Shown in pieces: positions 1-6,435 of a stretch of 8,843 nucleotides of DNA (the first letter of the stretch is position 1; every line of letters starts with the position of its first letter). The DNA is from Streptomyces speibonae (lineage in GTDB: Bacteria > Actinomycetota > Actinomycetes > Streptomycetales > Streptomycetaceae): positions 54,960-63,802 of the forward strand of contig KL568556.1 in assembly GCA_000715605.1 (NCBI GenBank), written 5' to 3'. The position numbers and the translations under genes were made by a program. The notes beneath the pieces were generated by a model. It searched no databases, was not told where the DNA came from, and saw nothing but the letters and a program-made list of their open reading frames with translations.

Positions 1-1
1 G

Positions 2-400
2 CTGTGGAAGCCGGTGGCTGTCGCGGTGGCCTCGTCGGGTGCGCCGGCCGGGTCGCTCATCGATGACCTGGCGGCCGCGGGCATCGAGTCGCCGAAGGAC
101 AAGGCGAACCCGCAGCGCGGGGACCTGGCGGTGATGCGGGCGGGAGACATCACGGAGGCGTGCGGGCAGCTGGCCGACGCGATGAACCAGGGCACCGTCC
201 GGCACCTGGACCAGGTGCCGCTCACGGCTGCGGTGAACGGGGCCAGGACGCGCCGGAACGGGGACGCCTGGCAGCTGGACCGCACGGCGTCGCTGGTGGA
301 CATCAGCCCGCTGTGCGCGGTCACCTTCGCCCGCTGGGCCCTGCTCATCCGGGGGCCTCACGTCCTCGAGGGATACGACCCGCTGGCGAACATCTTCTGA
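2..400 (+). CDS. Phage terminase large subunit, C-terminal part (cut by window edge)
   Basis: The reading frame is open from the left edge (LWKPVAVAV...) and stops with TGA at 398-400, so only about the last 132 residues are visible. The tail shows features I recognise from the C-terminal nuclease half of actinophage large terminases: a segment like 'G.VRHLDQVPLTAAV', then a 'W.LDR..SLVDISPL.AVTFARWAL' block, and the closing 'YDPLANIF'. The protein would be the ATPase/nuclease motor that cuts concatemeric DNA and drives it through the portal. The ATPase domain lies outside the window, so catalytic residues cannot be checked. Its position directly upstream of the portal gene is the usual one. 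A GTG at 14 is only an internal codon. The call is inferred from motif style and context. Confidence 0.85.
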   Translation: MWKPVAVAVASSGAPAGSLIDDLAAAGIESPKDKANPQRGDLAVMRAGDITEACGQLADAMNQGTVRHLDQVPLTAAVNGARTRRNGDAWQLDRTASLVDISPLCAVTFARWALLIRGPHVLEGYDPLANIF

Positions 401-411
401 GGAGTGTGGGC

Positions 412-606
412 ATGGCGAAGGGCGGACGGAAGCGGGGGCGGGCTGCGGCCGGCCGGGCCGCAGAGGCCGCAGGGTTCTGCCTGCGCGCGGGGCCCGGAGT
501 GCTGGGGCCGTTCCTCGTGGCCTACGGGTTGTGGCTGGCGTGGGCGCCGCTGGGGTTCGTGGCGTTGGGCGCGTTCCTGCTGCTGGCGGATCGGAGGATG
601 CCGTGA
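412..606 (+). CDS. Small two-helix membrane protein between terminase and portal
   Basis: This encodes 64 residues from ATG 412. A GAGGAG ribosome site at 399-404, overlapping the terminase stop, sits 7 nt upstream and decides the start. Residues 1-27 are rich in Arg, Lys, Ala and Gly (MAKGGRKRGR at the start). Residues about 30-44 and 46-59 are hydrophobic and split by a Pro, consistent with two short membrane segments or a helical hairpin with the basic N-terminus in the cytoplasm. The stop overlaps the portal start (GTGA, 603-606), implying translational coupling. I do not recognise a family with a known function. Small membrane proteins at this place occur in other phage operons, but no role can be assigned. 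The hydrophobic character could partly reflect GC-rich composition, although the ribosome site and tight packing favour a real gene. Confidence 0.68.
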   Translation: MAKGGRKRGRAAAGRAAEAAGFCLRAGPGVLGPFLVAYGLWLAWAPLGFVALGAFLLLADRRMP

Positions 607-1796
607 GCGTGTGGTGGCGCAGCCGGGGCCGGGGGGCGAAGGGGCGGCTGGAGCGTGACGGTGGGATGTCGCTCGAGCAGGTCGCTGCGTTGTTCAAGAC
701 GTCCCGCTCGTATGCGGACGTCGACCTGTCCAGGGCGGAGTCCTCGCTGCAGGCGGTCGCCGTGTGGTCGGCCTGCGACCTCATCGCCTCGCTGGTGTCG
801 GAGCTGCCGGTCGACGTGTTCCGCGGCGTGGGGGAGGACGCGCGGAAGCTGGGCACGCCGTGGTGGCTGGAGGACCCGGACGGCTCGGGGCACGGGCTGG
901 AGGACTGGCGCTACCAGGCGGTGATGTCGTGGCTCCTGCGCGGCAACCTCTTCGGCGACGAGCTGCAGCGCGCCACGGCCGGCTTCATGCAGCAGGTGCG
1001 GCTGTTCCACCCGGACGAGATCTCCGGGTGGATGGAAGGCGGCGAGGTGCGGTGGGCGGTCAACGGCCAGCAGGTCGCCGACACCCGCACGTTCCTGCAC
1101 CGGCGCGTCAACCCGCTGCCCGGTGTGGTGCTGGGCATGTCCCCGGTCCGGCTGCACGCCACGACGATCGGCCTGCAGCTCACCGGCAGCAAGTTCGGGC
1201 TGCAGTGGTTCCAGGACGGGGCGCACCCCTCGGCGATCCTGAAGAACAGCGAGGTGTCCCTGGACGACGGGCAGGTGCGCACGGCCAAGGACCGGTTCCT
1301 GGCCGCGCTGCGTGGCAGCCGTGAGCCGGTCGTGTTCGGCAAGGGCTGGGAGTACGAGACGATCCAGGTCGCCCCGGAGGAGAGCCAGTTCCTCCAGACC
1401 CAGGGCTACTCAGCGGCGGAGTGCGCGCGCATCTTCGGCCCCGGTATCGCCGAGATCCTCGGCTACGAGACCGGCGGCAGCATGACCTACGCGAACATCC
1501 AGGACCGCGAGCTGACCCTGCTGAAGTTCGCGATCGGCAAGTGGATCCGGCGCATCGAGCGGCTGCTGTCGGAGTTCCTGCCGCGCCCCCAGTACGTGAA
1601 GCTCAACCGGGACGCGCTGCTGGAGACCAACACGCTGCAGCGCTACCAGGCGCACGCGTCCGCGCTCTCGAACAACTGGGAAACGATCAACGAGGTGCGG
1701 CGGCTGGAGGAGCTCCCGCCCGTGCCGTGGGGCGACGCCCCGTTCACCCCGGGGCCCGCGCCGGCGGACACCGATGACGCTCAGGCAGAGGAGTGA
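603..1796 (+). CDS. HK97-family portal protein
   Basis: The product has 397 residues when started at GTG 603, which overlaps the preceding stop by 4 nt. The frame is open further upstream to 531, but that part lies inside the small membrane protein gene. The portal is the dodecameric ring at one capsid vertex through which DNA enters and leaves, and to which terminase and the adaptor bind. Visible family signs are 'AVAVWSACDLIASLVSELPVDV' (residues 51-72), 'LRGNLFGDE' (112-120), 'GMSPVRL' (178-184), 'WFQDGAHPSAIL' (202-213), the 'APEESQFLQT' block (257-266), 'ECARIFGP' (273-280), and 'MTYANIQDRELTLL' (294-307), followed by the basic helix 'WIRRIERLL'. The C-terminus is Pro/Asp/Ala-rich and probably disordered. 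Length and order of motifs fit the HK97 portal family, though it is slightly shorter than many. Confidence 0.95.
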   Translation: MSVWWRSRGRGAKGRLERDGGMSLEQVAALFKTSRSYADVDLSRAESSLQAVAVWSACDLIASLVSELPVDVFRGVGEDARKLGTPWWLEDPDGSGHGLEDWRYQAVMSWLLRGNLFGDELQRATAGFMQQVRLFHPDEISGWMEGGEVRWAVNGQQVADTRTFLHRRVNPLPGVVLGMSPVRLHATTIGLQLTGSKFGLQWFQDGAHPSAILKNSEVSLDDGQVRTAKDRFLAALRGSREPVVFGKGWEYETIQVAPEESQFLQTQGYSAAECARIFGPGIAEILGYETGGSMTYANIQDRELTLLKFAIGKWIRRIERLLSEFLPRPQYVKLNRDALLETNTLQRYQAHASALSNNWETINEVRRLEELPPVPWGDAPFTPGPAPADTDDAQAEE

Positions 1797-1798
1797 CC

Positions 1799-2644
1799 AT
1801 GGCCGCGATCCGCGGGCTGAAGCTGATCCGTGGCGCCGCGATGGCGCCGACCTTGACCAAGGCCCGGGCCGATGTCGACGTGGTCGACGCCGACGACACC
1901 GCGGCGGCCGACGACACCGGCGACGTGATGACGGTGGAGTTCTCCCGGTTCGACACCTGGTACGAGATCGACTCCTGGTGGGAGGGCCGGTTCCTGGAGA
2001 AGACCGCCCGCGGCGCGTTCAAGCGCACCATCAAGGCGCAGGGCCCGGCCGGGATCAAGGTGCTGTTCAACCACGGCCGCGACATGCAGATCGACCAGAA
2101 GGCTCTCGGTGTGGCCACGGTCCTCGAGGAGCGGGAGTCCTCCCCGTACATGGAGGTGCCGCTGCTGGACACCTCCTACAACCGCGACCTCATCCCGGGC
2201 CTGCGCGCCGGCGCCTACGGCAGCTCGTTCATGTTCGAGGTCGTGCGGGAGGACTGGAACCACGACCCGGGCGTGAGCGACCACAACCCCGACGGGCTGC
2301 CCGAGCGGACCATCAAGGAGGTCCGCCTGTTCGAGGCAGGCCCGGTCACCTGGCCGGCCAACCCGGACGCGACCGCGGGCCTGCGGGCGACGCGCTCGGG
2401 TGTGGACTGGCTGATGGACTCGCTGCGCGAGCGCGACCAGGACCAGGTCGAGGAACTGACGCGCAGCTTCGCAGCTTTCCGGGCGATGCACGGACTCAGC
2501 ACCCCCTCCGAGGAGGGGCCCGCTTCCCGGCACCGTCCCGACCCGATGACCCCGGCACCCGGCTCCGAGCCGGCCCGCCACGTCGACGGACTCTCCGCGG
2601 CGGCACGCCGTCGCCGCATGACCCTACTCGGCGTGAAGAGGTAG
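1799..2644 (+). CDS. HK97-family prohead (capsid maturation) protease, U35 type
   Basis: From ATG 1799 the product is 281 residues. AGAGGAG at 1787-1793 sits 5 nt before it, so I prefer ATG 1799 to the in-frame GTG at 1793. The enzyme is a serine protease packaged in the procapsid; it removes the capsid protein's N-terminal delta domain and then itself. The likely catalytic triad is visible: His92 in 'VLFNHGRDM', Ser142 or Ser143 in 'YGSSFMFEV', and Glu174 in 'IKEVRLFEAGPVTWPANP', which matches the family's 'EVSL..PVT.PA' ending. The core covers about residues 43-200. The last 80 residues are an extension with a charged helix (DSLRERDQDQVEEL), a Pro-rich linker and a basic end (AAARRRRMTLLGVKR). 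The gene lies 2 nt after the portal stop and 5 nt before the capsid start. Confidence 0.93.
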   Translation: MAAIRGLKLIRGAAMAPTLTKARADVDVVDADDTAAADDTGDVMTVEFSRFDTWYEIDSWWEGRFLEKTARGAFKRTIKAQGPAGIKVLFNHGRDMQIDQKALGVATVLEERESSPYMEVPLLDTSYNRDLIPGLRAGAYGSSFMFEVVREDWNHDPGVSDHNPDGLPERTIKEVRLFEAGPVTWPANPDATAGLRATRSGVDWLMDSLRERDQDQVEELTRSFAAFRAMHGLSTPSEEGPASRHRPDPMTPAPGSEPARHVDGLSAAARRRRMTLLGVKR

Positions 2645-2649
2645 AGACC

Positions 2650-4107
2650 ATGGCGAAGAAGAACGACGACGAGCCCGTCTTCGAGCGGGCCAAGGACCTC
2701 GAGGCGGCCACCGCGCGGGTGGCGCAGATCCACGAGGAGATGGGCGTCCTCGACCAGGAGGCCGGCGGCAGCGCACTCGACGAGGCGGCGCAGCGCAGCT
2801 GGGATGACCTGGAGGCGGAGCTGGGCTTCCGCGAGCAGGAGGTCCGTGCGTTCGAGCGGTCCGAGCGGCTGCGGGCCTCCCGTGAGCGCTGGTCGTCGAC
2901 GCAGTTCACCCCGCAGAACGACCCGTTCGCGGACGACCCGCGCACCCTCACCGGCCGTGCGGTCTACGACCGGTCCATGGCCGTGGTCAGCTCGTCCGCC
3001 GGCGGCCGTCACCTGCGGGACGACCAGAAGGCCCAGGTGCAGCAGGTCCTGCGCACCCAGACCGGCGACACCAACGGTGAGCTGGTCGGCCGGCTGCTGC
3101 TGGCCACGGAGAACCCGCACTACCGCAGCGCGTTCCAGAAGATCGCGGCCAGCCAGACGCCGATCTTCACCCCGGAGGAGTCCCGCGCGGTCGAGCAGGT
3201 GCAGCTGATCAAGCGCGCCATGTCGATCGGCGTGGACGCCTCCGGCGGGTTCGCGGTGCCGGTGCTGATCGACCCGACGATCATCCTCACGGCGCAGGGG
3301 TCCGAGAACGACATCCTGCGGCTCGCGCGGGTGGAGACCATCACCAACGACACGTGGCGCGGCCTGAGCTCCGCGGGCGTCTCCTGGTCGTTCAAGGCGG
3401 AGGCGTCGGCCGCCACGGACAACAGCCCGACGATCGCACAGCCCGAGGTGCCCACCCACCGGGCGGACGGCTTCATCCCGTTCTCGATCGAGATCGGCAT
3501 GGACTGGCCCGGCTTCGCCGAGCAGATGTCCATGCTCCTGGCCGAGGGCTACGACGAGCTGCTGGCGGAGAAGCTGACCACCGGCACCTCCGGCAGCAAC
3601 GAGCCGAACGGCCTGGTGTCGTCGCTGGACGCGCTGACCAGCCCGGCGAACATCGAGCTGACCACCGCTGGCGTGGTCGGCGCCGTGGACATCTACGGCC
3701 TGTGGAACCAGCTGCCGCAGAAGTACCGGCGGCGGGGCACCACCGCGTGGCTGTCGTCGACGGACGTGCAGAACACGGTCCGTCAGCTGGGCACCACCGA
3801 CCCGAACTTCACCGTGGACATCACCCAGGAGGCGATCCCGCGGCTGTTCGGCAAGGAGTACCCGATGAACGACTTCATGGAGGACGCCCCCTCGGGGACC
3901 GGCACCCAGCCGCTCCTCGCCGTGGGCGACTTCAAGGGCTACCTGGTCGCGCAGCGCGCGGGCATGACCGTGGAGTTCATCCCGCAGCTGTTCGACACCA
4001 CCAACAACCGGCCCACCGGGCAGCGCGGATGGTTCGCGTGGGCCCGCGTCGGGGCCGGGGTGGTCAACCCGAGCGCGTTCCGGCTGCTGGTCAACCGGTC
4101 CGCGTAA
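2650..4107 (+). CDS. HK97-fold major capsid protein with N-terminal scaffold (delta) domain
   Basis: ATG 2650 gives 485 residues. An AGAGG site at 2637-2641 precedes it, and the start follows directly after the protease stop. The same frame is open far upstream, but that stretch is a shadow inside the protease gene. Residues about 10-80 are charged and helical (FERAKDLEAATARV..., DDLEAELGFREQEV), like the scaffolding delta domain cut off by the protease. 'GGFAVPVLIDPTII' (199-212) matches the family's start-of-core 'GG.lvP' motif. Further family signs are 'SWSFKAEASAATDNSP' and 'LTTGTSGSNEPNGLV' (309-323), the loop preceding the P-domain. The C-terminus 'RGWFAWARVGAGVVNPSAFRLL' is also typical. 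The region before the GG-VP motif is about 85 residues longer than I recall for HK97 itself. A strong hairpin follows the stop. Confidence 0.95.
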   Translation: MAKKNDDEPVFERAKDLEAATARVAQIHEEMGVLDQEAGGSALDEAAQRSWDDLEAELGFREQEVRAFERSERLRASRERWSSTQFTPQNDPFADDPRTLTGRAVYDRSMAVVSSSAGGRHLRDDQKAQVQQVLRTQTGDTNGELVGRLLLATENPHYRSAFQKIAASQTPIFTPEESRAVEQVQLIKRAMSIGVDASGGFAVPVLIDPTIILTAQGSENDILRLARVETITNDTWRGLSSAGVSWSFKAEASAATDNSPTIAQPEVPTHRADGFIPFSIEIGMDWPGFAEQMSMLLAEGYDELLAEKLTTGTSGSNEPNGLVSSLDALTSPANIELTTAGVVGAVDIYGLWNQLPQKYRRRGTTAWLSSTDVQNTVRQLGTTDPNFTVDITQEAIPRLFGKEYPMNDFMEDAPSGTGTQPLLAVGDFKGYLVAQRAGMTVEFIPQLFDTTNNRPTGQRGWFAWARVGAGVVNPSAFRLLVNRSA

Positions 4108-4115
4108 CCCGCGTC

Positions 4116-4154
4116 TCCGGGCCGCCGCGTACTCAGCCTGCGCGGCGGCCCGGA
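4116..4154 (+). terminator. Long perfect stem-loop after the capsid gene (terminator, attenuator or mRNA-end element)
   Basis: Starting 8 nt after the capsid stop codon, 4116-4129 and 4141-4154 are perfect inverted complements: a 14-bp stem, almost all G-C, around an 11-nt loop (4130-4140). Two further pairs (U4130-G4140, A4131-U4139) could shorten the loop to 7 nt. No run of T follows, so a classic U-tract terminator is not seen; actinobacterial terminators often lack one. It could partly stop transcription, or protect the 3' end of capsid mRNA so that capsid is made in excess over downstream proteins. The loop is also complementary to sequence next to the following ribosome site (see the pseudoknot entry). 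Confidence 0.72.
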
Positions 4155-4170
4155 CACCGTCCTGGCTGAG
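4116..4170 (+). promoter_or_regulatory. Predicted H-type RNA pseudoknot abutting the next ribosome site
   Basis: The hairpin loop bases CTCAGCC (4132-4138) are perfectly complementary to GGCTGAG (4164-4170), downstream of the stem. Read together this is an H-type pseudoknot: stem 1 4116-4129/4141-4154 (14 bp), stem 2 4132-4138/4164-4170 (7 bp), with linkers of 2 nt (4130-4131), 2 nt (4139-4140) and 9 nt (4155-4163). Stem 2 ends exactly before the AGGAG (4171-4175) that serves the GTG start at 4182, so its folding would compete with ribosome loading there. Complementarity is seen directly; folding and regulatory action are inferred. The simple hairpin without the second stem is the conservative alternative. 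Confidence 0.45.
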
Positions 4171-4181
4171 AGGAGAAGATC

Positions 4182-4445
4182 GTGAAGTACGCCACCTGCT
4201 CGGGCGCGGTCCGCTGGTCCGGAGGACTCCAGGTCCTCAAGCCGGGCCAGTCCATCGCCGACGACCATCCGCTGGTGAGGGAACGCCCGGACCTGTTCAC
4301 CGATGCCGAGCCGGAGCCGGACATCAAGATGCCGGCCGCGCCGTCACGCGGGGTCGAGCGCGCAACCCGCGCACCGGGCGAGGTACGCGGCACGCCGACG
4401 GCCCGCAAGGGAGCGACGGCGCGGAAGGGCAAGCCCGGTGAGTAG
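4182..4445 (+). CDS. Small basic-tailed protein downstream of capsid, unknown function
   Basis: The product has 87 residues from GTG 4182, served by AGGAG at 4171-4175 with 6 nt spacing. The N-terminal half is compact: MKYATCSGAVRW, then 'GGLQVLKPGQSIADDHPLVRERPDLF' at residues 14-39. The 'HPLV..RPDLF' phrase recurs, as I recall, in small actinophage proteins encoded just after the capsid gene. Residues 40-49 are acidic (DAEPEPD). Residues 56-87 are basic and low-complexity (ARKGATARKGKPGE), probably disordered. No enzyme motif is visible. Position and size would suit a capsid-associated or decoration-like protein, but this is inference. The last 8 nt overlap the glycosyltransferase start, so the two are probably translated together. 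Initiation may be influenced by the upstream RNA fold. Confidence 0.8.
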   Translation: MKYATCSGAVRWSGGLQVLKPGQSIADDHPLVRERPDLFTDAEPEPDIKMPAAPSRGVERATRAPGEVRGTPTARKGATARKGKPGE

Positions 4446-5196
4446 CCAGGCTGCCCCGGCCGGGGACGGTCTGGTGCAGGTGGCCTACCTGCACCCGCAC
4501 ACGGTGTCGCACTCGTGGCACGAGTCGATGATGCGGCTGCTCATGTACGACCAGCTGGGCGAGGGCCGCATCATCGGCACCAGCGGCCCGTTCATGATCT
4601 CCTGTAGCAGCGGCTCGCTGGTGGAGTCCCGCAACATGGTCATGACCCGGTGGCTGGACGAGACCCCGCACGAGTGGCTGTGGTTCGTCGACACGGACAT
4701 GGGCTTCGACCCGGACACCGTGGAGCGCCTGGTCCAGGCGGCGGACCCGGTCGAACGGCCGGTGGTGGGCGGCCTGTGCTTCGCCGCGCGCGAGACCCAC
4801 TTCGACGGCATGGGCGGCCGGCGCATCATGCCGGTGCCGACGATCTACAACCCGGCGCACGACGAGGCCGGCAACGTCGGCTTCGCCACCCGCTGGGAGT
4901 ACCCGGACAACACGCTGATCCAGGTGGCCGGGACGGGGGCGGCCTGCCTGCTCATCCACCGATCGGCGGCCGAGAAGGTCCGCGCCGAGCACGGCGACAC
5001 CTGGTTCGACCGCGTCCGCTACGGCGACGGCCGCTGGGTGTCGGAGGACCTGTCGTTCTGCTGGCGGCTGTCCACACTGCAGCTGCCGGTGTTCGTCCAC
5101 ACCGGTGTGAAGACCACGCACCACAAGCAGATGTGGCTGTCCGAGGCGGACTACGTGCCGCCCGCGCGGCAGGCGGGGGGCGGGGATGGCCAATGA
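4438..5196 (+). CDS. GT-A-fold (GT2-like) glycosyltransferase in the virion gene cluster
   Basis: I start this at GTG 4438 (252 residues), which overlaps the previous gene by 8 nt and has GGAAGGG at 4423-4429 upstream. The frame opens earlier (4303), but only as an extension inside the previous gene. The product looks like a GT-A-fold enzyme transferring a sugar from a nucleotide-sugar donor. Visible signs are a metal-binding DTD (residues 85-87, in 'WLWFVDTDMGFDPDTVERLV'), 'VVGGLCF' (109-115), 'GTGAACLLIHRSAAEKV' (165-181), the acidic 'SEDLSFCWR' (202-210) that fits the catalytic base region, and His228/His229 near the end, a usual place for a third metal ligand. There is no membrane segment or signal peptide, so it is cytosolic. 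The neighbours suggest a capsid or tail protein as acceptor; the acceptor and sugar are not known. It overlaps the adaptor gene by 11 nt. Confidence 0.85.
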   Translation: MSSQAAPAGDGLVQVAYLHPHTVSHSWHESMMRLLMYDQLGEGRIIGTSGPFMISCSSGSLVESRNMVMTRWLDETPHEWLWFVDTDMGFDPDTVERLVQAADPVERPVVGGLCFAARETHFDGMGGRRIMPVPTIYNPAHDEAGNVGFATRWEYPDNTLIQVAGTGAACLLIHRSAAEKVRAEHGDTWFDRVRYGDGRWVSEDLSFCWRLSTLQLPVFVHTGVKTTHHKQMWLSEADYVPPARQAGGGDGQ

Positions 5197-5782
5197 GTAC
5201 GGCGATCTCGCCGAGCTGAAGGCCAAGCTCGAGATCGCCTCGGACGACGACAGCCGGGACGGGCTACTGACCAAGGCGCTGGCGGCCGCGTCGCGCGGTA
5301 TCGACCGCGCGTGCGGGCGCCGCTTCTGGCTCGATGCGGAGCCGGTGCAGCGGACGTACAACCCGCACGGCCGCGTGGTGCGCAAGCCGGACGGCGAGCT
5401 GCTCCTGGTCGACGACATCGGCAGCGAGACGGGCCTGACCGTGGAGACCGGATCGGGCGGTGCGTTCACGGACGTCACCGGCTACGAGACGAGCCCGGAC
5501 AACGCTCTGCTGGACGGACAGCCCATCGACGGCCTGCTCCGCCTCAGCGGCGTGTGGAGCGCCTCCCGGACCCGTGTGCGGGTGACGGCCCGGTTCGGCT
5601 GGCCGGCAGTGCCGGACGACATCACCGAGGCCTGCCTGATCCAGGCCGCCCGCCTGTTCAAGCGGAAGGACTCCCCCGAGGGCGTCATGGGCTCCTCGGA
5701 GTGGGGTGTGGTGCGGCTGTCGCGCCGGGACCCGGACGTGTGGAACCTGATCGAGCCCTACCGGCAGGACGGCTTCGGATAG
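5186..5782 (+). CDS. Head-to-tail adaptor (HK97 gp6-like connector)
   Basis: ATG 5186 gives 198 residues. The upstream GGCGGGG stretch is a poor ribosome site, and the start lies 11 nt inside the glycosyltransferase gene, so reinitiation or coupling is likely. This family forms a ring under the portal and starts the neck. Signs are an N-terminal helical part 'LAELKAKLEI' with 'LLTKALAAASRGIDRACGRRFW' (27-48), a beta-rich middle, and the C-terminal helical part 'ARFGWPAVPDDITEACLIQAARLFKRKDSPEGVMG' (135-169) followed by 'DPDVWNLIEPYR' (182-193). The 'GWP.vP..i..A...qA.rl.kR..sp.Gv.G' pattern is what I associate with gp6-like adaptors in actinophages. The middle region (about 51-125) is larger than in short gp6 proteins. 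Confidence 0.85.
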   Translation: MANEYGDLAELKAKLEIASDDDSRDGLLTKALAAASRGIDRACGRRFWLDAEPVQRTYNPHGRVVRKPDGELLLVDDIGSETGLTVETGSGGAFTDVTGYETSPDNALLDGQPIDGLLRLSGVWSASRTRVRVTARFGWPAVPDDITEACLIQAARLFKRKDSPEGVMGSSEWGVVRLSRRDPDVWNLIEPYRQDGFG

Positions 5783-5791
5783 GAGACTGAC

Positions 5792-6241
5792 GTGCAGATC
5801 TCTCAGGTCCGGGACGCGATCGCCGACGCCGCGCGCGCGGTGGTCCTTCCCGCCGGAATCGGGAAGCTCACGTGCACCGGCTACGTCCCGGACGCCGTGA
5901 CCGCCCCGTGCTTCTTCGTCGGCGAGGTCGAAGTCAACTTCGACAAGGCGATGGGCCGCCGCCTGGATGAGCTGCTGTTCACCTGCCGGGTGCTGGCCGG
6001 CCGCGCCGATGACCGGTCCTCGCAGCGCATCATCGACGCGCTGCTGTCCGGCTCCGGCGACGCCTCCCTCAAGGCCGCGATCCAGGCCGCCCGCGGCGCA
6101 CCCGGCGAGATGGCCCTGGACGGTCTCGCGCATGACCTGCACGTCCAGCGCGTGCAGGGCTACCGCTGGTTCGAGCACGCCGGATCCACCTACGTGGGTG
6201 CCGAGCTGGTCATCAAGGTCATCGGAGACGGGAGTACCTGA
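5792..6241 (+). CDS. Tail terminator-like neck protein
   Basis: This encodes 149 residues from GTG 5792. AGGAG at 5781-5785 overlaps the adaptor stop and gives 6 nt spacing. The protein starts with a helix (VRDAIADAARAV), continues with 'CTGYVPDAVTAPCFFVGEVEVNFD' (28-51), strands 'ELLFTCRVLAGR', a helix 'DDRSSQRIIDALLSGSGDASLKAAIQA' (73-99), and ends with beta strands (LHVQRVQGYRWFEHAGSTYVGAELVIKVIG). This helix, strands, helix, strands layout, and the 'vtaP.~v' and 'DDRs.q..iD.ll.G.gd.SlK.AI' phrases, fit the tail terminator class that caps the tail tube and docks to the head. A head-tail stopper is the main alternative, since no separate stopper gene is visible. The stop overlaps the next start by one base (TGATG, 6239-6243). 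Confidence 0.7.
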   Translation: MQISQVRDAIADAARAVVLPAGIGKLTCTGYVPDAVTAPCFFVGEVEVNFDKAMGRRLDELLFTCRVLAGRADDRSSQRIIDALLSGSGDASLKAAIQAARGAPGEMALDGLAHDLHVQRVQGYRWFEHAGSTYVGAELVIKVIGDGST

Positions 6242-6435
6242 TGAAGATCCGGATCCTGGTCGCCGGGAAGCCGGGCGCGGTCCTGTGCGGGAGGCCGTGG
6301 CCCGCGGTGGGCGACGTGATCGACCTGCCGACCGCCGCGGCGGCGCACCTGGTGGCGTCCGAGGTGGCTAAGACCGTCACCGACACCCCGCCGCGGGGGC
6401 GCCGCAAGAGCAGGAAGGAGAGCGACGGTGGCTAA
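6241..6435 (+). CDS. Small protein with basic C-terminus before the tail tube genes, unknown function
   Basis: ATG 6241 gives 64 residues and shares one base with the previous stop, a coupling arrangement. The N-terminal part (MKIRILVAGKPGAVLCGRPWPAVGDVIDLPTAAAAHLVASEVAK, residues 1-44) has the pattern 'W..vGdvidLp...A..Lv..g.A', which I have seen in small actinophage proteins but cannot tie to a function. Residues 52-59 form a basic cluster (RGRRKSRK). It resembles the 4182-4445 protein in plan (short folded part, basic tail), although I see no clear sequence match between them. The codons for VAKTV at 6364-6378 are duplicated at the start of the next gene. The ribosome site for the next gene (AAGGAG, 6415-6420) lies inside this reading frame. 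Confidence 0.75.
   Translation: MKIRILVAGKPGAVLCGRPWPAVGDVIDLPTAAAAHLVASEVAKTVTDTPPRGRRKSRKESDGG
6363..6378 (+). repeat. 16-bp direct repeat, copy 1
   Basis: The sequence ggtggctaagaccgtc occurs here inside the 64-residue gene, read as VAKTV in that gene's frame. An identical copy starts 64 bp downstream at 6427. Confidence 0.9.

Noticed and set aside
531..602. Upstream in-frame extension of the portal protein
   Set aside because: It lies inside the small membrane protein gene, and GTG 603 forms the tight GTGA overlap common in such operons.
2597..2617. 8-bp hairpin (one G-U pair) 32 nt upstream of the capsid start
   Set aside because: It falls wholly within the protease coding sequence, in a run of Arg and Ala codons where short GC stems arise by chance.
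1774..2649. Long open extension upstream of the capsid gene, in the capsid frame, that could suggest a protease-capsid fusion
   Set aside because: It overlaps the well-supported protease gene in another frame, its residues are the Arg/Gly/Pro/Ala mix of a GC-rich shadow, and a good start with a ribosome site exists at 2650.
2215..3459. Antisense open frame of 414 codons across protease and capsid
   Set aside because: The composition (Arg, Leu, Val, Gly-rich, no motifs) and exact antisense position to two clear genes show a GC-driven shadow.
4324..5478. Antisense open frame of 384 codons across the glycosyltransferase
   Set aside because: It is low complexity (His, Arg, Val, Ala-rich) and opposite strong sense genes with family motifs.
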